64,000 nucleotides of DNA from Dasypus novemcinctus. Its lineage: Eukaryota > Chordata > Mammalia > Cingulata > Dasypodidae. The DNA lies in the NCBI RefSeq assembly GCF_030445035.2, contig NC_080673.1, positions 186,725,216-186,789,215 of the forward strand, in the 5' to 3' direction. Shown one piece after another: positions 55,555 through 64,000 of this stretch. Position 1 is the stretch's first letter. Each line of letters opens with the position of its first letter. Made by a program: the position numbers and the translations under genes. Under the pieces are notes generated by a model, which saw nothing but the letters and a program-made list of their open reading frames with translations, had not been told where the DNA came from and ran no database searches.

Positions 55555-58143
55555 GGAGGGTAGGGTAGGGGGATTGGGTTGAAATGTCCATGGAACTGGA
55601 AGGGGAAGGAGCAGATGAACTCTGGGTCTGTGGGTTAAAACTAGAATGTTGGTGATGTTCTTTGGCAAATATGGCAGAGGATGCAGGGGATATAGGGCAT
55701 TGGATTTGCGGGGGGGGGGGGGGGGGGGGGAGTCATACAGGACCGGGCACACCTGGGGCAGGCTTCTATGAAATATGTAAGTGTTCATCTTGTCATAGTG
55801 TGTTATATCAATGGGCGGGCACTCACAGAATAAACAAGAAAATATTGAACTCTCATCCTGGGAAGTCCTGCTATGTTCTCAAAGAGAGGAGCAAGAGCCT
55901 CTGGAGAACATAGGCAGTGCTTAATAAAAGAAAACAGACCAATATGTCAGGCCCTCAATATTTTGCAAGTAACTATGAATCTTATTCTTCAAAAAATAAA
56001 CTTAGTGGTTACCACAGGTCCTGAAGGTAGGGGAAGGGATGACTAGAATAGATGGAACATAGGGCATTTTTAGGGCATTAGAATTGTTCTGCGTGATCTT
56101 GCAATAATGGATACAGGCCATTTTAAATTTTGTCAAAATTTATAAAAGTGTACAGTCCAAAATGTAAACCATAATGTAAATCATTGTCCATGGTTAGTAG
56201 CATTGCTTCAGTGCATATATCATCCACATGTAAAATGTTATTAATAGGGGAGACGGGAAAAGGGGGAGGATGTTTGGTATATCCCCTATATTCTATATGT
56301 GACTTTTCTGTAACCTAAAGCTTCTTTGAAGATAAAATGAAAAAAATAAGACACTGGTGAAATATACAGAAGAAAATATCAATGTACATACAAAACAACA
56401 GATCTTATAGTGATGCAAGACACAAAGTCAAAATTTTTAAAAATTATTTCAAATTTTTCAGTGTTTTTGTATTTTATTTATCATTCATAAAACTGATTAT
56501 TATTTAATCTTCTTATTAATTTTAGTTGGTTATTTTGTCTCATTTTTAAGAGGTTTTGTATTACAGAAGGGTCACAACTGTGGCAGGGGAAGATCATTGG
56601 TGTGGGGTGTCAGTGATGGGGGATGCATGGGAGGAGGTTCACCTGGGGCATTCTGCTAAGGCATATGAATGTGTTCAAGTGTTCATGGGATCCTGTAATG
56701 GTGGGTGGAGATCCACATGATAACCAAAAGAATATCGAATTCCCACCCTGGGGAGATCTGCCACATTCTTTAATGGGACAGTATCAAACCCCTGAATACA
56801 GGGGCATTGCCTAGTGAAGGAGGATGGGCCATCATGATGGGCCTTTGACATCAATGACTGTACTTATGAGTCTTTTCTTTTGAAATTGAAACTTAGCCTA
56901 GTATTATATGTTGCCTAAGAGTTACCTCCTGAAAACCTCCTTGTTCACCCTCTCTCTAAGCCAAACTCAGCATATAAATGTATTTCCTTTGCCCCAGCAT
57001 GGGACATGACTCCATGGGATAAGCCTCCCTGACATGGAGAGATTATTACCAAATACCAACTAGCAATGCACCTGGAAAGAGACCTTTACCAAAAGGGGGA
57101 AAGGGTAAATACAAATGAGTTTTTATGGCTAAGAGATTTCAAAGTGAGTTGGGACAGTCATTCCAGAGGTTACACTTATGCATGTCTCAGCAAGATCTCA
57201 TTGACTGCTACGGTAAATATTGCTGCAGATAGCAAGGCTTCTGAGGGCTCTAGAGACATCCAGACACTATAGGCAGGGAAGACAGCCCAGGAGCTTGGCA
57301 TTCTGCCAGCAGGCCCTACTTTGGAATTTATGCCCCCCAGTGTGACAGAATTGGACTCATTCATGGTTTCTCTAAACATAACTCTTCTGCCCCTTGTATT
57401 TGAACCTATAATTAGTACTAGACTTGATAGGTGTATGTCCAAGAGACTTACATCTTTGGGATGTCCATATACCAGTTGAGCCCTGAATCTCAAATGAGTT
57501 GCAACACCTTCTCATCAGTTCATTGAACTCACCTAGGACAACTAACAAGGAGATGATGATGGACAACGCCAATCCTAAGGAACAGGAGTCTGTATCTGCA
57601 TTCAAGATAGTCTTATCAATCAGCCCCATGGGATATAAGCTGCCTCTCAATTAGAGGCAGAGTGGTCAACATCCCAGTGTCCTCGGCAATGGGGAATGAA
57701 TGATGGACTAGAATAGAATTATGGTTACTCTACTGTAGACTTATTGTTATTCCAACAATGGAAGAACTTTTATCATTGGTGTGGAGGCAGTGGTCACTGG
57801 AGGGGAGTGAAAGGAAAAGCAGGTATACTATGGGGGTATTTTGGAGACATTAGTATTGTTCTGAATGATGTTGCAATGATGGCTACAGACAATTATATAT
57901 TTTGTCATAACTCACACAATTGTGTGGGACAGAGTGTAAATCATAATGTAAATTACAGTCCATGCTTAGTGGCAATGCTCCAATGTGTGTTCATCATTGT
58001 AACAAATGTGCCACACTAATGAAGGATGCTGTTAATGTTGGCAAGTGTGGGAGGGGTAGGGAGTGGGGCATATGGGAATCTCCTATGTTTTTTATGTAAC
58101 ATTTATATAATATAAAGTAGTTTTAAAAATATGAAAATAGCAT
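55555..58143 (+). mobile_element. 2.6-kb non-coding composite retroposon (copy 4)
   Basis: Two related halves in the same orientation: 55555-56370 and about 56560-58143. Both contain CACCTGGGGCA, then a GTGTTCA-type block and an ATATTGAACTCTCATCCTGG-like block (ATATCGAATTCCCACCCTGG in the second). Both finish with an L1-3'-UTR-like block (CATTGTCCATGGTTAGTAGC; CAGTCCATGCTTAGTGGCAA). The second half also has the roughly 900-bp middle shared with 18209-19500. AAAAATATCTATTCA flanks the whole unit exactly at 55540-55554 and 58144-58158. There is no long open frame and no terminal repeats. A run of 21 G lies at 55710-55730. Confidence 0.78.
55710..55730 (+). repeat. Run of 21 G
   Basis: An uninterrupted G21 run inside the first half of the composite retroposon. 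Long G runs can form G-quadruplexes and are error-prone in sequencing. Confidence 0.9.
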
Positions 58144-58999
58144 AAAAATATCTATTCAAGTATTTTGCCCATTTTTAAATTGAGTCATTTGTCTTTTTAT
58201 TGTTGAGTTCTAGGACCACTTTATATATCAGGTATATTAAACCATTGCCAATGTGTGATTTCCAAATAGTTTCTTCTATTAAGTAAACTGCCTTTTACCC
58301 TCTACACAAAGTTCTTTGAAATGCAAGTATTCAATTTTGAGGAGGTCCCATTTATCTATATTTTCTTTTGTTGCTTGTGTTTTGGGTGTAAGGTTTAAGA
58401 GAGCCCAACTACCACAAGATCTTGAAGATGTTTCCCTGCATTGTCTTCTAGGAATTTTAAGTTCCTGGCTTTTATGTTTAGGTATTTCATCCACTTTTAA
58501 TTGACTCTTATATAGGGAGTAAGATAAGCGACCTCTTTCATTCTTTTGGTTATATATATCCAGTTCTCCCAAGACCATTCATTGGAGAAACTACTCTTTC
58601 CTAGTAAAGTGAACTTGGAAGATTTATTAAAAATCTGTTGACTATGGAGATGAGAGTCTATTTCTGAACTCTCAATTCAATTCAACTGATCAATGTGTCA
58701 AAGTTTATACCATGCTGTTTTGAACACTGTAACTTGTAATATACTTCCAGGTCAGGAAGTGTGAGTTTTCTAAATTTACTGTTCTTTCTTAGGATATTTC
58801 TGTCTATTTAGGTTCCTTTCTCTTTCAAATAAATTTTGTAATTGTCTTTTCAATTTCTGTAAAGTAGGTACTGCTAGAATTTTGATTGGGATGGCTTTAA
58901 ATCTATAAATCAGTTTGGGTAGAATTGACATCTTCACCGCATTTAGTCTTCCAATCCATGAACATGGATGTCCTTCCATTTGTTTAGGTCTTCCTTGAT

Positions 59000-60700
59000 T
59001 TCTTTTTGCAGGGTTTTGTAGTTTTCTGAATAGAGGTACTTACATCCCTAGTTAAATTAATTCCTAGATATTTGAGTCTTTTTGTTGTTCTTGTCAATGG
59101 ATATTTTTTCTTGATTTCCTCCTCAAATTGTTCATTACTATTGTATAGAAATACTACTAGTTTTTGCATGTTTATCTTATATCCTGTCACTTTGCTGAAC
59201 TCATTTATTAGTCCTAGTAACTTTGTGTAGGTATTTCAGAATTTTCTAAATATAAGATCATGCCATCTGTAAATAGTGAGAATTTTACTTCCTCTTTTTC
59301 AATTTGGATGCCTTTTATTTGTTTTTCTTGTGAAATTGCTCTAGCAAGAACTAGTACAATGTTGAATAAAGTGGTGATTATGAGCATTCTTATCTTGTTC
59401 CTGATATTAGAGGAAAAGATTTCAACCTTTCCCCATTGAGTACAATGGTGGCTGTGGGATTTTCATATATGTCCTTTATCATGTTGAAGAAATTTCTATT
59501 TTTCACAGTGTTTTTATAAAGAAAGAATGCTGGATTTTGTCAAATGTCTTTTCTACTTCAATCAAGATGATCATGTGGTTTATTCCCTGTGATTTGTTAA
59601 TGTGCTGTATTACACTAATTTATTTTCTTGTGTTGAACTACTCTTGCATGCCTGGAATGAAACTCACTTGATCATGGTGCATAATGCTTTGAACATGCTG
59701 TTGGATTCTATTGGTATGTATTCTGTTGAGAATTTTTGCATCTATATTCATTAGAGAAATTGGTCTTTAATTTTCTTCTCTTGTGTATAGTATCTTCATC
59801 TGGTTCTGATATTAGAGTGATGTTGACTTTATAAAATGTATTATGTAATTTATTCTCCCCTTCCTTTTTTTGAAGACTCTAAATAGGATTGGTATTAATT
59901 CTTCTCAAAATGTTTGGTAGAATTCACCTTGTCCTAGGCTTTTTTTTTAATTGAAAGATTTTTGATGTCTGATTCAATCTCTCTACTTGTGACTCATTTG
60001 TTGTGTTCTTGTAATCAATGTAAGTTGTTTATGCATTTCTAGGAATTTATCCATTTCGTCTAGGTTGTCTAATCTCTTGGTATAGAGTTTCTCATAATAT
60101 CCTTTTGTGATCCTTTTATTTCTGTGGTGTCAGTCATAAAGTTCCCCCATTTATTCCTGATTTTATTTATTTGCATGTTTTCTCTTTTTTTCTTTGTCAG
60201 TCTAGCTAAGGGTTTTTCAATTTTACTGATCTTCTCAAAGAACCATGTTTTTGATTTGCTGATATTCACTACTTTTTTGTTCTCAATGTCATTGATTTCT
60301 GCTCCAATCTTTGTTATTTATTTCTTTTTGTTTGCTTTGGAATTATTTTGATGTTCTTTTTCTTGTTCCTCCATGGGTTCAATAAGGTCTTTTTATTTTA
60401 TAGGTTCAATTGTAATGTCTCCCATTTCATTTCTGATTTTATTTATTTATATCTTCTCTCTTTTTTTCTTCATTAGTCTAGCTAGGGGTTTGCCAATTTT
60501 GTTGATCTTCTCAAAGAACCAGCTTTTGATTTTGTTGATTTCCTCTATTTTTTTTTGTTCTCAATTTCATTTATTTCTGCTTTAATCTTATTTTTATTTT
60601 CCTTCTTCTTGCTTTGATTTGATTTGCTGTTCTTTTTCTAATTCTTTAGGTGTTTATTTAGGTCTTCAACTTCTACTCTTCTTTTTTTAAATATAGGCAC
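59000..60700 (-). pseudogene. L1 ORF2 reverse transcriptase remnant
   Basis: ORF2 reverse transcriptase copies L1 RNA at the nicked target. Surviving blocks on the minus strand include INEFSKVTGYKINMQKL (about 59150-59200), KYLGINLTRDV just after it, and [19 protein letters not shown] (58860-58930). The catalytic F-A-D-D box is F-T-D-G. Frames are interrupted every 60-70 codons. Confidence 0.82.
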
Positions 60701-61353
60701 TTAGGGATGTAAATACCACACTCAGCACTGCCTTCACTGTATCCCATAAGTTTTGATAAATTGTGTTCTCATTTTCATTTTGTCTCAAGACTTTTGTAAT
60801 TTCTGTTGCAATTTCTTCTTTGAACTACTGATTATTTGGGAACGTGTTGTTTAGCCTCCATATATGTACACATTTCCCATTTTCCTGCCTATTACTGATT
60901 TCCAGCTTCATTCCATTATGATCAGATAAGAAACTTTGTATAATTTCAATCTTTTTAAATTTATTGAGACCTTTTTTTGTGACCCAACATGTAGTCAGTC
61001 CTGGAGAAAGATCCATGAGCATTTGTTATGAATATATAATCCACTGATAGAGGATGCAATGTTATGTGTATGCCTCTTAGATCTGTCTTGTTTATCATAT
61101 TGTTCAAGTTTTCTGTTTCCTCCATGGTCTTCTGTCTAGAGTGGCAAGTTGTAGCTTGAAATATTATTTCAGGGACATTTATTTCTCCTTTTCATTTTGT
61201 CAGTTTGCCCCATGTTTTTTGAGGTTAGGCATATAAATATTTATTATTGTTATTCCTTCCTGGTGGAGGAATTTATTAGTATATAATGAGTTTCTGCATC
61301 TCTTATTACTTTTTTGTATTAAAAATCTGTTTTGTCAACACAGTATAGCTACT

Positions 61354-62001
61354 TGTATTAGTCAGCCAAAGGGGTGCTGATGCAAAGTATCAGAATTCTG
61401 TGGCTTTCATAAAGGATATTTATTTGGGATAGGAGCTTACAGTCACTAGGCCCTAAAGAGTCCAATTCAAGGTACCATAAGTTGTACTTTCTTACTCAAA
61501 GTCATTTGCCACATGTTGAAGCAAGATGGTTGGTGATGTCTGTGAGGGTGCAGACTTCCTACTTCCTCCCAAGGCACTATAGGCCCAGCTTCTTCTGATC
61601 TTAGCTGTAAGGTGGCATAGGGCTCATCTTTCTTCCTGGACTCAGCTCTCTATTCTCTTCACAAGGTCAGCTGTAGACTCTCAGTTTCATTTCTCTTCCT
61701 GGGGCCTCTGCCATGTCTAATGGACTGTCTCTCTTCCTCTGCCATGCCCTTTTCTGTGTGCTCCTGTGTATCTACTTCTGTGTGAGAGTCTGTCTTGTCA
61801 GCCCCCTTGGGGATTGGGATTCAATCCTGGTTCATACTCTAATGACATGGTTGAATCAAAGTCCTAATATTAACATAATTTAATCAGACTTCTCAGCTAA
61901 ACCTAACACAATCAAAGGGTTATCATACCCAGAGGAACAGACCAGTTTACAAATACAATCAATATCTCTTTGGAATTCATAAATAATGTCAAACTGCCAA
62001 A
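61354..62001 (-). mobile_element. Solo LTR, minus strand, inside L1
   Basis: The plus strand starts TGTATTAGTCAGCCAAAGGG, has GGATATTTATTTGGGATAGG, TGTTGAAGCAAGATGGTTGG and CCCAGAGGAACAGACCAG. CTACT (61349-61353) and CTACC (62002-62006) flank it. It is related to 28349-28944 and interrupts the endonuclease part of ORF2. Confidence 0.83.
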
Positions 62002-62329
62002 CTACCCTTTCTCTCTCTTGGTTACTATTTACATGAAATATCTTTTTTCAACCCTTCAATTTCAGCTTATTTGTGTCCTTGGTTTGATGTGACTCTCTTG
62101 CAGTTACCCTATCTATGGCTCAAGTTTTATATCCACTCTGTCAGCCTGTATATTTTGCTTGGGAGTTTAATCCATTAACATTTAATGTTATTACTGTAAA
62201 GGCATTATTTAATTCAATCATTATATCCTTTGGCTTTCATATGTCATATCTTTTTTATTGTTCATCCTTTTCCCCCTTTTGGTTACTCTTTCTGAAAGTC
62301 TTCATTCTACACTCTCCTCTAAGTTTCTC

Positions 62330-63083
62330 TCTCCTGTATTTTCCTTTCAGGCTGTATAACTCTCTTTAGCACTTCTTTCAGAAAAGATTCTTATTTACAA
62401 ACTCTCTTAGTTTCCATTAATCTGTGAATATTTTAAATGCACTTTCATATTTGAAGGACAATTTTTCTGAATAAAGAATTCTTAACTAGCAGTTTTTCTC
62501 TTTCATTATCTTAATTATATCATTTCACTGTCTTCTCCTCTTCATTGTTTCTGATGAGAAATCCAAACTAAGTCTTATTGGACATCCCTTGTACATGATG
62601 TTTCATTGATCCCTTGCTGCTTTCAGAATTTTCTGTCTATCTTTGGCATTTGACATTCTGAGTAGTAGGTGTCTTGGAGTAGTCTACTTGGATTTGTTCT
62701 GATTGGAACTCGTAGTGCTTCTTGGACATGTATATTCATGTTTTTCAGTTGGGAAAATTTTGGTCATTATTTCCTCACATACTCTTTCTGCACTTTTTCC
62801 CTTATCTTTTCCTTTTGGGACTCCCATGGCATGTAGGTTGTACTTCATGCTATCATTCAAATCCCTGAGACCCTGTTCAGTTTTTCCCATTCTTTTCTTT
62901 CACTCTTTTCCTCTTTTCAATTTCAGCTGTTCTGTCTTCTATGTCATTGATTCTTCCTCCTATGATTTCAAATCTGCTCTTGTATCTCTCTAGTATATTT
63001 TTAATATCATCTATTGTGTCTTCCATTCCCATAAGCTCTTTTATTTTTCTATTCAAGCTTTCAAATTCTTCTTTGTGTTTCCA
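62330..63083 (-). pseudogene. L1 ORF1 remnant, N-terminus missing
   Basis: The minus strand has the coiled-coil block EEFESLNRKIKELMGMEDT and RINDIEDRTAEIEKR, then GLRDLNDSMKYNLHAMGVP with a frameshift. The sequence switches at about 63085 from mid-ORF1 to 5'-UTR-like text, so the ORF1 N-terminus is deleted. Confidence 0.8.
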
Positions 63084-63881
63084 GGGGCCTTGGGGAGGGG
63101 GAGAGTAAAATACCAACAAGCCTCTTTTATTCATTTACTTTTCCCTTCTTTCCATGCACTTTCCTGGTCTGCCAGCAGATGCTGCTCTTTGTCAGACATC
63201 TCAGCTCAAACTCTAGGGGGAATATGGTCACTGGAACCATGCCTAGGATAGTATAGAATCAATGTTCCAAAGAATTCCCCTTCAGGGCAGGCTATTCAGA
63301 TCCAAGCCTTAAAAATCAAGCATGCTTAGAAGCTACTTTCTTCCCTCAGTGGGCTATATCATCCCTTTTCTCAGAGTAAATAAATTTCCACCCAGCAACT
63401 AGTCCAGGTCAGTAGGGAAGATATTTGACAAGGCAGGTTCTCTTTAGTTCTCTGCTGGCTCCCAGGGTATATAATATCACAATCCCATCCATCCTGGAAG
63501 GGCATGACTTGTGGGATGCCACAGACCAAGTTTGCTGGCCCAAAGCTGTATCAGTCATAGGCTGAATTCCCCTTGCCCTCTTCCTGGGAAAGTGGACCTG
63601 AGTGACCTCCTCAGGTCATGGTCACTGGCCAGTGGCCAGAGGACCTAGTGCTATCTGCTCTAATGATGGGGTGGTGATGCCAGCAGCTGCAGCTGCAACT
63701 TTACTCACAGATCTCCTCTTTTTTTTTTTTTTTTTTTTTACCTCTTTCTCTATCGGATGGTGCCCAGCCTTCCCCTGGTGTCCTAAGCACTAGAACAGTT
63801 TTGTGGACAGTTTCTGTCTGTCCTCTATTTTTCTGGGAAAGACATGAATAATGTGTCTCTCTAATCCTACATCTTCCCCCC
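63084..63881 (-). promoter_or_regulatory. L1 5' UTR (relic)
   Basis: GC-richer than its surroundings, with a T21 run at 63719-63739 and a 5' end GGGGGGAAGATGTAGG. It is different in sequence from the 5' UTR at 46137-47477, so the two L1s belong to different subfamilies. Confidence 0.6.
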
Positions 63882-64000
63882 AATTACTTTTATTCCTTCA
63901 CTGGTGAAATATTCTCACTTCTTTTCAAGCCATTCTAAAACTCTTGTTAACCAGGTTATCAAGTTCAGGCTCCAGGTCAAGATCTCATCATTTAAATGAG

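Larger units (their letters stand above)
54232..63881 (-). mobile_element. Nearly full-length L1 LINE, minus strand, inactive
   Basis: It begins at the left with a T run (A tail) and AATAAAACTGATT on the minus strand. It continues through the 3' UTR and ORF2 C-terminus (54250-55554, 58144-58800), polymerase (about 59000-60700), endonuclease (60750-62300), ORF1 (62330-63083) and 5' UTR to GGGGGGAAGATGTAGG at 63881. Removing the two insertions leaves about 6.4 kb, a normal L1 length. CCAATTGTTATTT and CCAATTACTTTTATT are a possible diverged duplication. The polymerase motif at 59262-59273 reads F-T-D-G instead of F-A-D-D, which removes a catalytic aspartate. Confidence 0.87.

Noticed and set aside
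54232-63881. An active L1
   Set aside because: All frames are broken, the polymerase motif is changed, ORF1 lacks its N-terminus, and two large insertions interrupt it.

Overview
This window is vertebrate nuclear DNA that behaves like a mammalian intergenic or deep intronic region. It is AT-rich, has no long open reading frame, and is packed with transposable elements in several age layers. The best clue to the organism is a tRNA-derived SINE of about 400 bp with a fixed head, GC-rich middle and AAATAAAT-type tail. It occurs at 529-945, 16791-17193, 50816-51225 and 53112-53537, with decayed copies at 3900-3991 and 26408-26712. I recognise it as the DAS family of the nine-banded armadillo (Dasypus, Xenarthra). 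The shared mammalian repeats (MIR, L2, MLT1-type LTRs, hAT DNA transposons) fit that. I found no protein-coding gene, no tRNA or rRNA gene, no CRISPR array and no functional RNA gene. The only RNA-gene relic is a U6 snRNA pseudogene at 19655-19748 on the minus strand.

Layout. 1-23 kb holds dispersed old repeats (MIR, L2 and a long old repeat of uncertain family), two DAS SINEs, two LTRs (6639-7259 and a split copy at 1078-2645), an MLT1 LTR at 14351-14985, and two loci of a non-coding retroposon whose 3' end resembles L1 3' UTRs (1325-2540 and 17430-19500). A 100-bp near-identical inverted repeat lies at 21277-21376 and 22569-22668. 23.3-31.9 kb is one old minus-strand L1 broken by at least seven later insertions. 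32-43 kb holds a 406-bp ACC-type trinucleotide tract, several LTRs, MIR and L2 fragments and a hAT element. 43.3-47.5 kb is an internally deleted minus-strand L1: full-looking 5' UTR and ORF1, but ORF2 without its endonuclease and polymerase. 47.5-54.2 kb is a cluster of LTRs, MIR, DAS and an L1 3' fragment. 54.2-63.9 kb is a nearly complete but dead minus-strand L1 carrying a 2.6-kb non-coding insertion with a perfect 15-bp target-site duplication and a solo LTR.

The window is a stack of insertions rather than a set of cooperating genes. Relative ages can be read from what interrupts what. The L1s presumably supplied the enzyme that moved the DAS SINEs, the U6 copy and the non-coding retroposons, since these carry target-site duplications or A-rich tails of the L1 type. 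All visible L1 open frames are broken, so no autonomous element remains here. Family names are given from memory of consensus sequences; where I was unsure I give only the class.
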